Positions 1-7,436 of a stretch of 64,000 nt of DNA are shown piece after piece. The notes under the pieces are model-generated. The model did no database searches and was not told the origin of the DNA. It saw only the letters and a list, made by a program, of their open reading frames with translations. Both the position numbers and the translations under genes were made by a program. The stretch comes from Bacteriovoracaceae bacterium (GTDB taxonomy: Bacteria; Bdellovibrionota; Bacteriovoracia; Bacteriovoracales; Bacteriovoracaceae): assembly GCA_025210745.1 (NCBI GenBank), contig JAOARC010000010.1, forward strand, positions 31,454 through 95,453, written 5' to 3'. Positions within the stretch are counted from its first letter, which is position 1, and each line of letters starts with the position of its first letter.

Positions 1-1
1 A

Positions 2-127
2 GTAATCAATGATCTTTTAAAAATGGGATCAGACTACCCACCAAGCTTTTGTACACCAATTGCTGATCTATACGACTTAAAAAAATCACTCATCAGTGGA
101 TACCTAGATGGATCAGTCTCTCACTAA
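2..127 (+). CDS. C-terminal end of an unidentified protein (partial)
   Basis: An open frame enters from the left edge and ends at TAA 125-127, giving the last 41 residues of a protein (ending GYLDGSVSH). It overlaps the coaX start by 20 bases, so it is probably the previous gene of the same operon. The fragment contains CTPIADLYDLKKSL but no motif I can assign. A biotin ligase or another CoA/pantothenate gene would fit the position, but nothing visible proves either. Confidence 0.5.
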   Translation, partial: VINDLLKMGSDYPPSFCTPIADLYDLKKSLISGYLDGSVSH

Positions 128-815
128 TATTATTAGCATTGATATTGGAAATACTAATAAAAAGGCATATTTGTTTAAAAATGAACAAGAGCCTAAGGCT
201 TTTAATCTAGATGAATTAAATTCTTTTGCTAAAAGTGAAGATCTAAATACAGAAAACACAAAAACGATTATTTCTAATGTGACTTTAAATAATCAAAAAG
301 ACTTAATTAATCCCTACGATATTTCAAAGTACTTAAAAGATAATAGTTTCTTTGACTTAAATCTATCTTATTCAAAGACTATTGGTATTGATAGAGTGCT
401 CGCATCTTTTTTTGTGTCAAAAAAACAAGATAAAGCGATTGTTATTGATACTGGATCTTTTACAACTGTCGATATCATTGAAAATAATAATCTAAAAGCA
501 GGACCAATATTGCCAGGACTAGAGCTTTTAACTCATACCTATAAGAAGTCACAAGTATTAGGTTCATATGAACTGGAAGCTAGTAATAACAAAATAAACG
601 ACTCTCAAAGCTCTCTTAATAAGGGCCTTTACTTAAGTTATATTGCTCCTATTTTAAAATATATTGAAAATTATAAACAATACCCTGTTTTTCTAACAGG
701 TGGAGCAAGTGAGCTTCTTAAAGAGCTTTTATCAAAGGAAAGTGACTTTTGTATACAAAAAGAGCCTCTTTTGATACATAAATCACTAGAATTAATAGCT
801 AGGAATTATCTGTAA
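108..815 (+). CDS. coaX: Type III pantothenate kinase
   Basis: Phosphorylates pantothenate, the first step of CoA synthesis, in the cytoplasm. The 235-residue product has the ASKHA-fold signatures of the CoaX family: the phosphate loop DIGNTN (residues 12-17), GIDR (93-96), the second acidic motif DTGSFTTVD (114-122) and GPILPG (132-137). Family members usually run about 250 residues, so this is slightly short but complete. It overlaps the preceding partial frame, and its stop overlaps the coaBC start in a TAATG, pointing to one operon (coaX-coaBC-panC-hflX). CoaX differs from type I and II kinases in not being inhibited by CoA; that is family knowledge. Confidence 0.92.
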   Translation: MDQSLTNIISIDIGNTNKKAYLFKNEQEPKAFNLDELNSFAKSEDLNTENTKTIISNVTLNNQKDLINPYDISKYLKDNSFFDLNLSYSKTIGIDRVLASFFVSKKQDKAIVIDTGSFTTVDIIENNNLKAGPILPGLELLTHTYKKSQVLGSYELEASNNKINDSQSSLNKGLYLSYIAPILKYIENYKQYPVFLTGGASELLKELLSKESDFCIQKEPLLIHKSLELIARNYL

Positions 816-2008
816 TGAATATCATACTTGGAGTTTGTGGATCTATAAGTGCTTATAAATCTTATGAGCTTCTTAGGCTTTATATTAAAAACGGACACGA
901 TGTAAAAGTCATCTTAACTAAAGGTGCTAATGAATTTGTTCATCTAAATGTTTTTAAATATCTTGGAGCAAAAAAAGTTTATAACTTTAATGATGATTTT
1001 AATCACCAAGAAGATTCAAGTGTACTTCATATTGATTTAAAGAACTGGGCTGATAAAATTGTCATCGCCCCTGCTTCAGCTAATACAATTGCAAAAATAG
1101 CAGCTGGAGTTAGTGATGATCTTTTAACAAGTGTCATTCTAGCAAATACTAATCCTATTTATTTATACCCTGCTATGAATACAAAGATGTTAGAGAACTC
1201 TCTTACAAAAAGAAATCTTGAACATATAAGTAATCAAGAAAATATAAATGTATTTGATACTCAAAGTGGAGTTTTAGCATGTGGTGATATTGGAGCTGGA
1301 AAGTTATTAGATATTGAAAATATCTTTTATAGCTCTATTTATACAAATCAAAATATAAGCCCTAAAAATATTTTAATCACAACGGGTGCAACAAGATCAT
1401 ATCTTGATCCAGTAAGATATCTTACCAATCCATCTAGTGGAAAAACAGGTATTGAACTAGCAAAATCATATCTATTAAAAGGACATAAAGTTACCCTTAT
1501 ATGTGGACATGAAATGTTTAAGCAAACTGAAAGTTTTTCTAAGATTAGAGGATTAAAAATCATTCATACTCAAACTAACGAGCAAATGTTTAATGCTGTT
1601 TCAATGAACTTTGATAATAGTGATATTTATATCTCTGCTGCAGCAATTGGAGATATAAAATTTAATTTAAATGATAATAAAATCAAAAAAGATGATTTTA
1701 CTGGAAAGATTGAATTTTCTAAAGATACTGATATTTTAAAAACAATATCTAAGCAAAAGAAACATCAAAAAATAATTGGTTTTGCAGCAGAAACAAATAT
1801 TGATGAAGATAAGCTTATTCAAAAGATGAAATCAAAGAACCTCGATTTATTAATTGGAAACCCTGTAAACTCAGGAGCAACTGATAAGCAAACAGGATTT
1901 GGACAAGATGAAAACACGTATTTTTTCATTGATAATAAATCAAAAGTTAATAGCTACAAACTACATAAATCGACATTAGCTGATATGATTAGAGATTGGA
2001 ATTTTTAA
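815..2008 (+). CDS. coaBC: Bifunctional phosphopantothenoylcysteine decarboxylase/phosphopantothenate-cysteine ligase
   Basis: Performs two successive CoA steps: ligation of cysteine to 4'-phosphopantothenate, then FMN-dependent decarboxylation. The N-terminal flavoprotein domain (about 1-175) shows GSISAYKSYELLR, His72 in the catalytic position, PAMNTKM (119-125) and the substrate clamp GVLACGDIGAGKL with Cys156. The C-terminal ligase domain (about 183-397) starts ILITTGATRSYLDPVRYLTN and holds IGFAAETN and the late lysine-containing segment KNLDLLIGNPV. At 397 residues it has normal full length. It is translationally coupled to coaX upstream and panC downstream by TAATG overlaps. Confidence 0.95.
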   Translation: MNIILGVCGSISAYKSYELLRLYIKNGHDVKVILTKGANEFVHLNVFKYLGAKKVYNFNDDFNHQEDSSVLHIDLKNWADKIVIAPASANTIAKIAAGVSDDLLTSVILANTNPIYLYPAMNTKMLENSLTKRNLEHISNQENINVFDTQSGVLACGDIGAGKLLDIENIFYSSIYTNQNISPKNILITTGATRSYLDPVRYLTNPSSGKTGIELAKSYLLKGHKVTLICGHEMFKQTESFSKIRGLKIIHTQTNEQMFNAVSMNFDNSDIYISAAAIGDIKFNLNDNKIKKDDFTGKIEFSKDTDILKTISKQKKHQKIIGFAAETNIDEDKLIQKMKSKNLDLLIGNPVNSGATDKQTGFGQDENTYFFIDNKSKVNSYKLHKSTLADMIRDWNF

Positions 2009-2835
2009 TGCTACAAGTTTTAGAAAATAATAAATCTCTTTTTTCTTTTTTAGAAGATCACAAAGATATTGGCTTTGTTCCTACTATGGGGAATCTTCAC
2101 AGAGGACATCTTAATTTAGTAAAAGCTTCTTTAGAACAAAACGATACGACAATAGTATCAATATATGTAAACCCTACTCAATTTGCACAAGGTGAAGACC
2201 TTGAAAAATATCCAAGAACACTAGAACAAGATATTAGTCAGATTACAGAGCTTTTAAATACCTACCCAGATAAACATATTGGTATCTATACTCCATCAAA
2301 AAAGGATATATATCCATCAGATATTTCTATCTACAATAAAGTAACTAAATATGAAAAAGAACTAGAAGGAATGCTTAGACCTACACATTTTTCAGGAGTA
2401 GTTGGAGTCGTTCATAGATTATTTGATCTTATCAAACCTTCAAAAGCTTATTTTGGAAAAAAAGACTATCAACAAATTGTCGTTGTAAAAAATATGGTTA
2501 ATGAGCTTAATCTTGGTATAAAAATAGTTCCTATTGATATCGCAAGAGAAGATAATGGTCTTGCTTTAAGTAGCAGAAATGGATATCTAACAGATGAACA
2601 AAAAAGTGATGCCTTAAAGCTTAGACATACTCTTTTATCAGTAAAAGAGATTTTATTAAGTGATGGATTTGATGCAATTGATTACGATAGCTATAGTTTT
2701 TTAAACTATTTATCTATAAGAGATGCTAATACTTTTGAATTAGCAAATAATAAAACTGAAAAAATTGTTATTCTTGGTAACTATACAATGAATGGCGTAA
2801 ACTTACTTGATAATGTGGAAGTGGATATAAGATGA
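2008..2835 (+). CDS. panC: Pantoate-beta-alanine ligase (pantothenate synthetase)
   Basis: Joins pantoate and beta-alanine with ATP to make pantothenate, the substrate of CoaX encoded two genes upstream. The product (275 residues) has PTMGNLHRGHL (25-35, the HIGH-type nucleotide site), VNPTQF, DLEKYPRT, the KDYQQ segment and ALSSRN, in canonical order. I choose ATG 2008, which overlaps the coaBC stop in TAATG, over the in-frame TTG at 1996. The stop overlaps the hflX start (ATGA). No panB or panD is seen, so the other pantothenate genes lie elsewhere. Confidence 0.95.
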   Translation: MLQVLENNKSLFSFLEDHKDIGFVPTMGNLHRGHLNLVKASLEQNDTTIVSIYVNPTQFAQGEDLEKYPRTLEQDISQITELLNTYPDKHIGIYTPSKKDIYPSDISIYNKVTKYEKELEGMLRPTHFSGVVGVVHRLFDLIKPSKAYFGKKDYQQIVVVKNMVNELNLGIKIVPIDIAREDNGLALSSRNGYLTDEQKSDALKLRHTLLSVKEILLSDGFDAIDYDSYSFLNYLSIRDANTFELANNKTEKIVILGNYTMNGVNLLDNVEVDIR

Positions 2836-4151
2836 GTTTTGATGATTATAAAATTGAATTAAGTGAGCAGGCCACACTTGTAAGTATCGTCTGTGAAAAG
2901 TTTGAATCCCATAGTACAGAGAGCCTAACAAATGCTTCTTTAATAGAGCTTAGAGAACTTCTTAGAACTCTTGGTGTTGAAACTGCATCAGAGCATGTAC
3001 AAAATAAAAAATCTCTTGATCCTGCGACAATGCTTGGAAGTGGAAAGCTAGAAGAAATTGCCATTGAAGCTAAAAATGAAGGTTCAAAAATCCTGGCATT
3101 TGATTTTGAGTTAACAGCAAGTCAGATAAGAAATATAAAGAAGATTACAGGGCTTGAAGTTATCGATAGAGTTATGATTATTCTAGAAATCTTTGCTCAG
3201 CATGCTAGAACAAGTGAAGCTAAAATTCAGGTAGAGATCTCAAGACTTCAATACATGCTTCCAAGACTTCAAACTCTATGGACTCACTTTTCTAAGCAAA
3301 AAGGTGGTATTGGTCTAAAAGGTGAAGGTGAACAACAGCTAGAGCTTGATAGAAGGATTATTAGAAGAAAAATTGAAAGCTATAAAGAACAGCTTAAAGA
3401 TATTGAAAAGTCTAGGATTCAGCAAAGAAAGAAAAGACAAAATAAAGCTGTGACTGCGGCTCTTGTAGGTTATACAAACGCTGGTAAGTCATCTTTAATG
3501 AATAAACTTTGTAAAGTAAATGTACTTAGTGAAAATAAACTCTTTGCAACTTTAGATTCTACCTTTAGAACATTAAACCCAGATAGTAAGCCTCCAATGA
3601 TTCTTATTGATACTGTTGGATTTATTCAAAACTTACCTAATACCCTAGTTGCTGGTTTTAAAACAACTCTTGAATCAGCTCTTGAAGCAGATCTTCTTAT
3701 TACTGTTTGTGATATTTCAGATCCTAACTATAAAAAGCACCTAGAAGTAACAAAAGAAGTTATAGGTGAAATTGGAATTGAAAACAAGGACCAAATCGTA
3801 GTTTTTACTAAAAAAGATAAATTACAAAATGTTTTCTTACCAAAAATAGCAATGAGAAATCTTAAAGCAAGCTTTTTAGTTAGCACTTTAGAAGATCAGG
3901 ACATGAGTGATCTTAGAGAATATATCATCAACTATTTCTTAGAAAAACAAGAACACTTTGATCTTTTTATTCCATATGAAAACGGTGATGATAGTGCAAA
4001 GGTATTAAAAAATGCTAACGTTCTTAATACTTCATTTCATGAAAATGGAACATTCTATAGAATAAGAATTCCAGATTTTATTTTTAATTCTTTGGGTCTA
4101 AAAAAATACGTTCTTGCTCCAGAAAAAAGAGATGAATTACTCAAAAAGTAA
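2832..4151 (+). CDS. hflX: GTPase HflX
   Basis: Ribosome-associated GTPase that in other bacteria splits stalled or heat-damaged 70S ribosomes. The 439-residue product has the HflX N-terminal domain (PATMLGSGKLEEI at about 64-76), the glycine-rich linker KGGIGLKGEGEQQLELDRR (157-175), a coiled segment, then the G domain with Walker A GYTNAGKSS (213-221), G3 DTVGFIQNLP and NKxD-type FTKKDKL. It overlaps the panC stop by four bases, so it belongs to the CoA operon transcriptionally, although the functions are unrelated. Confidence 0.95.
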   Translation: MSFDDYKIELSEQATLVSIVCEKFESHSTESLTNASLIELRELLRTLGVETASEHVQNKKSLDPATMLGSGKLEEIAIEAKNEGSKILAFDFELTASQIRNIKKITGLEVIDRVMIILEIFAQHARTSEAKIQVEISRLQYMLPRLQTLWTHFSKQKGGIGLKGEGEQQLELDRRIIRRKIESYKEQLKDIEKSRIQQRKKRQNKAVTAALVGYTNAGKSSLMNKLCKVNVLSENKLFATLDSTFRTLNPDSKPPMILIDTVGFIQNLPNTLVAGFKTTLESALEADLLITVCDISDPNYKKHLEVTKEVIGEIGIENKDQIVVFTKKDKLQNVFLPKIAMRNLKASFLVSTLEDQDMSDLREYIINYFLEKQEHFDLFIPYENGDDSAKVLKNANVLNTSFHENGTFYRIRIPDFIFNSLGLKKYVLAPEKRDELLKK

Positions 4152-4180
4152 TTTACAAAATTGTTTAAACCCTCTATATT
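4152..4180 (+). promoter_or_regulatory. Sigma-70-type promoter for the DnaA domain I-like gene
   Basis: TTTACA (4152-4157), a 17-base spacer, then TATATT (4175-4180): each hexamer is one base from consensus. Transcription would start near 4187, leaving about 22 bases before the GTG start at 4210. It begins directly at the hflX stop and so separates the next gene from the CoA operon. Confidence 0.7.
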
Positions 4181-4209
4181 AGCTTCTTTTGAGATTAAAG
4201 GGAGCATGG

Positions 4210-4551
4210 GTGAGTAAATATAATTCCCCAAAGAATATACACACGTTAAAGCAAAATATTAATACTAAGTTTAAGAAGATTCTTGAAAAAGAACTATCTA
4301 ATCCAATGGTAAAGGCAACTCATAGTTGGAGTGTTGCAAGTGAAATGATTGAAGCCATGGTTGGAAAAGAAATCTTTAAGCAATGGTTTAAAGAAGTAAA
4401 GCCTCTGGTATTTAAAAATAATATTCTAATTCTTCAAACGCAAAATAAATTTGCTGCAAGTTGGATTAATACTCATTATCAAGATCTAGTTGAGAATATC
4501 TTAAAAGTTCAGAATCAAAAATATAGCTGTTTTTTTATTGCTCCGAAATAA
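4210..4551 (+). CDS. Stand-alone DnaA domain I-like protein
   Basis: The 113-residue product consists of a short basic N-terminus and one region (roughly residues 33-110) that reads like DnaA domain I: a leading Trp, FKQWFKEVKPLVF, ILILQTQNKFAASWI, then HYQDLVENIL. In DnaA this domain binds DnaB helicase, DnaA itself and regulators such as DiaA/HobA. No AAA+ or DNA-binding domain follows; the frame stops. GTG 4210 is chosen because AAAGGGA sits six bases upstream and a good promoter lies at 4152-4180; the TTG at 4189 would be at the transcript start. A regulator of initiation or a helicase-loading factor is plausible but unproven. Confidence 0.6.
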   Translation: MSKYNSPKNIHTLKQNINTKFKKILEKELSNPMVKATHSWSVASEMIEAMVGKEIFKQWFKEVKPLVFKNNILILQTQNKFAASWINTHYQDLVENILKVQNQKYSCFFIAPK

Positions 4552-4557
4552 GCTCTT

Positions 4558-4650
4558 TTAAAAAGCCCCACTTCGAAAATAAATAGTCAGACCAAAAATA
4601 ATTAAGGTTAAAGACATTCCTAATGTGACAAATAATAGGTTCTTTTCCAT
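4558..4650 (-). CDS. Putative 30-residue membrane miniprotein
   Basis: A 31-codon frame on the minus strand starts one base after the stop of the 109-residue protein upstream (TAG-T-ATG) and ends at TAA 4558-4560. It encodes MEKNLLFVTLGMSLTLIIFG followed by LTIYFRSGAF: a short charged N-terminus, one hydrophobic helix of about 20 residues, and a basic end, as in real single-span miniproteins. AGGA lies about 13 bases upstream, inside the preceding gene, so translation would depend on coupling. The end faintly recalls CcoS/FixS proteins, but the acidic tail of that family is missing. It is too short to prove by reading alone. Confidence 0.4.
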   Translation of the reverse strand: MEKNLLFVTLGMSLTLIIFGLTIYFRSGAF

Positions 4651-4651
4651 A

Positions 4652-4981
4652 CTACTTGATAAGGTCCTTTATTTTTGAACTTAAGTTCTCTAAATCAATT
4701 TGAAGTGGCCAATTATAATCAAAACCTTCTTTCTCATTTGATCCAATGAAAACTTTTTTTACATCTATTTCACTTGGTATATATGATAACACATCATGAC
4801 ATGACTCACAAAAATCTTCAGATATAAGAACAACTTTTGGACATAAATCCTTAAAAATATAGCTTGTCTCATTTTCATCATCCAAAAAATAATAACTTAG
4901 GTCATAATTTTTAAAATATTCTTTTAAAAGAGCCCCATTAAACTTATTTTTTGATACATAAATAACGTCTGTTCTTTTCAC
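4652..4981 (-). CDS. Hypothetical protein, possible degenerate receiver-like fold
   Basis: The 109-residue soluble protein is not recognised. It alternates short hydrophobic strands (VIYVSKNKF, SYYFLDD, KVVLISEDF, KKVFIGSN) with helices, in a pattern reminiscent of a CheY-like receiver or another small alpha/beta fold. The acidic pocket and conserved Lys of receivers are not clear. Two cysteines occur as CESC near the middle. It is the first gene of a short minus-strand unit with the 30-residue miniprotein and diverges from the gene at 5022. Confidence 0.5.
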   Translation of the reverse strand: MKRTDVIYVSKNKFNGALLKEYFKNYDLSYYFLDDENETSYIFKDLCPKVVLISEDFCESCHDVLSYIPSEIDVKKVFIGSNEKEGFDYNWPLQIDLENLSSKIKDLIK

Positions 4982-5021
4982 TTAAACCTTTACTAATATA
5001 TTTGCGAATATACTAAATATA

Positions 5022-5309
5022 ATGGATAATCCGTACATGGTAAAGAAAGTTAAAGTTATTGAAATTCATTCAAAAGAAGTTCTATTTGAAACGCAAATCG
5101 AAAATATAGAAAAGGCCTATACATTTGCTTCTGATATGGAAAAAATGGGGGTTGAGGTACAAATTGAAGCTCCAACAATTACTGAAACTTTAACTGACTC
5201 TCTAGGCTTAGGTCTTGATGATAAGTACATGTATGAACAAAGTGTGGAAGATGAAATTCACGATCACGATGGTTCATGTTGTGCAAAACCAAATGAACCT
5301 ATTCATTAA
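5022..5309 (+). CDS. Hypothetical protein with His/Cys-rich C-terminal tail
   Basis: The 95-residue cytosolic protein is not recognised. The first 60 residues are plain alpha/beta (KVKVIEIHSKEVLFETQIE); the end holds HDHDGSCCAKPNEPIH, three His and two adjacent Cys within 16 residues, a likely metal-binding tail. The start is uncertain: ATG 5022 has no Shine-Dalgarno but lies seven bases after TATACT, which fits a leaderless message, while ATG 5037 is an in-frame alternative. The gene converges on the B12 receptor gene and overlaps its stop by four bases. Confidence 0.55.
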   Translation: MDNPYMVKKVKVIEIHSKEVLFETQIENIEKAYTFASDMEKMGVEVQIEAPTITETLTDSLGLGLDDKYMYEQSVEDEIHDHDGSCCAKPNEPIH

Positions 5310-7000
5310 TAAGTATACATAAGCTTAGCTAAATAATTTCTTCCAAGTTCAACTTGATTTGTCGTAAGTTCATAGTCCTCATCAAAAATATTATTTATTA
5401 AGACTTCAATATTTAAGTTATCTCTAACTTTTTTAAAAATACCCAAATTTACGAGTGTATATGGATCTAACTTTCCAGAAAAATCTCTTCGATCAGATAC
5501 ATGAACAATTGAACTATTAATATCAAAAACATTTGCATGATAAGAATTTGTTAAAGAGTATTTATATCTATGAGGTCCCTGAAAATGACTGTCTTCTTTT
5601 GAATCAATTTTTGTAAAAGAAGAGCTTAATACAACTTCATAACGATTAGTTTTGTAAGAAGATGAAAGCTCTACTCCACTAATACTATAAGAGCTGGAGT
5701 TTTGATACTGACTCTTAGTAGGAGAAATTTTTCGATAAGCAATCTTATCTTCAAGTTCATTTTTAAATAAGCTTAACTTTGGATTAAACAGAACTTTAAA
5801 TAAAGTTGATAAAGTATATGAATGAATAGTCTCACTTTTAAGAGTCTCATTACCAGCTGATTTATCATATAGTTCATACATACTTGGAGCTTTAAATCCT
5901 TTTTGCATAGATATCTCAAAGTCAACAAGATCAAACTTTCTTCCAAGCTCAAGTCCATAAGTTAAAAATGGTGAACGGTTTTTATAAACTTGATACCTAG
6001 ATGATAATCCTAGTTCAAATGATGATAACTTTTTATTTATATACATATAGGGAGCATATGTATCTTCTTCAAAGTTTGCTGAATTAGTTATGGCCTTTGA
6101 TCTATTTAACTGAACTCCAAATAAAGAGTTTTCTACTTTGTAATTAATATCAGCTTGATCTTCAGTAGAGTAAAAAGAGCTTTTTTGAAAGCCAAGAAAC
6201 TTATATTTATTACTTCTATCATTTTGAAAATGACCTATCTTATAGGAAAGTTTATCTGTTTCTAAAGATAGATTATAATAAAAAGCTTTGTTTTTAGCAT
6301 AGGTATCAGGATTATCTTCGTCCTGAGGGTCTGTCTGATTAAAATTATTATAATTACCAAAAACTAATGAATGATCTTTATAGTTAATTTTTGTTTTAAT
6401 ATCTCTTTTTATAAAAGTATCTTTTTCGCCATCATTAAAATAAACAGATCTAGAATTATCTTCTTCATAACTAGAAGATATATGATAAGAAAGATTTCCT
6501 TTTAAACTTGAAACAGATGCTCCATATATATCTTTAAAACCTTTTGATACATAGACTTTATTTTTATCATATGATTTTGTAATTATATTGATAACACTTC
6601 CAATAGCGTTGTTCCCATATACTGAAGACTTTAGTCCTCTTATGATCTCAATTCTTTCAATACTGTTTTTATTAATTAAAGAAAAATCAAAATTAGTTGA
6701 AATTCCAGTGTTATCATTGGCCCTAATACCATCAATTAAAACAAGATTATAACCTGCTCCAAGACCTCTTTGATAAATATAAGAAACTCCAGAGTTCTCA
6801 TTAATATGAATATCAGAAAGTTTATTAAGAACTTCTTTAACAGAGCTTGCCTGTTCAATTTGCTTTGAATCTATAATCTGAGTATTAGTAAACAGTTCAC
6901 TTTTTTTTCTTTTAAGCTTATCTGTGACGATAATATCTTCTAGTTTATAAGTTTTAGCAATAATAGATGTAGAGATAAGAAGTAGGATTATACCTTTCAT
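5306..7000 (-). CDS. btuB: TonB-dependent outer membrane receptor, probable cobalamin receptor BtuB
   Basis: A 564-residue outer-membrane receptor: signal peptide (MKGIILLLISTSIIA), an N-terminal segment LEDIIVTDK resembling a TonB box, the plug domain with QRGLGAGYNLVLIDGIRAND and IERIEIIRGLKSSVYGNNAIG, then a 22-strand-type barrel ending with an aromatic (LMYTY). It has the size of BtuB. The cobalamin riboswitch directly upstream gives the substrate: vitamin B12 or a related corrinoid. I start at ATG 7000, which has AAGGA eight bases upstream, not at the in-frame TTG 7018, which lies inside the riboswitch expression platform. TonB itself is encoded at 51383. Confidence 0.88.
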   Translation of the reverse strand: MKGIILLLISTSIIAKTYKLEDIIVTDKLKRKKSELFTNTQIIDSKQIEQASSVKEVLNKLSDIHINENSGVSYIYQRGLGAGYNLVLIDGIRANDNTGISTNFDFSLINKNSIERIEIIRGLKSSVYGNNAIGSVINIITKSYDKNKVYVSKGFKDIYGASVSSLKGNLSYHISSSYEEDNSRSVYFNDGEKDTFIKRDIKTKINYKDHSLVFGNYNNFNQTDPQDEDNPDTYAKNKAFYYNLSLETDKLSYKIGHFQNDRSNKYKFLGFQKSSFYSTEDQADINYKVENSLFGVQLNRSKAITNSANFEEDTYAPYMYINKKLSSFELGLSSRYQVYKNRSPFLTYGLELGRKFDLVDFEISMQKGFKAPSMYELYDKSAGNETLKSETIHSYTLSTLFKVLFNPKLSLFKNELEDKIAYRKISPTKSQYQNSSSYSISGVELSSSYKTNRYEVVLSSSFTKIDSKEDSHFQGPHRYKYSLTNSYHANVFDINSSIVHVSDRRDFSGKLDPYTLVNLGIFKKVRDNLNIEVLINNIFDEDYELTTNQVELGRNYLAKLMYTY

Positions 7001-7010
7001 GTTCTTTTCC

Positions 7011-7101
7011 TTGGGCAAAAATTTAATATAATACTCGTAGAGGTCTGACTTTACAGTTGCCCAGGCAGTGTTGGATTTTCACCATGCTTCAAATAGGAGT
7101 A
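7011..7101 (-). promoter_or_regulatory. Cobalamin riboswitch (compact)
   Basis: The minus strand upstream of btuB shows cobalamin-riboswitch landmarks in order: GGTGAAAATCC, CTGCCTGGGCAACTGTAA and AAGTCAGACC. A five-base closing stem is formed by TACTC (minus strand at 7101-7097) and GAGTA (7036-7032). GGGCAA in the core (plus positions 7057-7062) is complementary to TTGCCC (7013-7018), which lies right against the ribosome binding site AAGGA of btuB. That is the expected loop-loop pairing used for translational control. At about 70 bases the core is much shorter than the classic 170-200 base form. Confidence 0.82.
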
Positions 7102-7115
7102 CCTACTTATATAAT

Positions 7116-7436
7116 TTAATTTAGTAAATGACTAGCTAAGATTTTAGATCCATCTTTAAATTTACAAAAATAAGATTCATGATTTAAAGAGGATATACCT
7201 TTTTGAATTTCTCCACCAATAATTTTGCATTTTTTTGTTGCTGGATTTTTTCCCTTATCAGAGATCATCTTTATTTTTATAGAAGAATAATCTTTTAATG
7301 CTAAAGATTCATTTGTGGAACTAAGAGAGACGAGTTTATCCGAAGTAAATTTAAACTTTTCTTTTTTTTCATCAATTTTATAAATAAGGTCAGCAAATAG
7401 ATTTAAAGAGAATATAAATATAAATAATATTTTCAT
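7116..7436 (-). CDS. Small secreted protein, DUF333-like
   Basis: A 106-residue protein with a signal peptide (MKILFIFIFSLNLFA). The C-terminal half, NPATKKCKIIGGEI followed by YFCKFKDGS, has the layout of DUF333 domains (an NPA..C..GG start, then C.F.DG), small exported domains of unknown function; the two Cys probably form a disulfide. Its ATG overlaps the stop of the papain-like protease gene upstream by one base, so the two are co-translated. A partner or inhibitor role is conceivable but only inferred from the coupling. The 3' end lies just upstream of the riboswitch. Confidence 0.55.
   Translation of the reverse strand: MKILFIFIFSLNLFADLIYKIDEKKEKFKFTSDKLVSLSSTNESLALKDYSSIKIKMISDKGKNPATKKCKIIGGEIQKGISSLNHESYFCKFKDGSKILASHLLN

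Noticed and set aside
4558..4650. CcoS/FixS assignment of the 30-residue miniprotein
   Set aside because: Only the RSG-F end is alike; the acidic tail is missing and no cbb3 oxidase genes are present.
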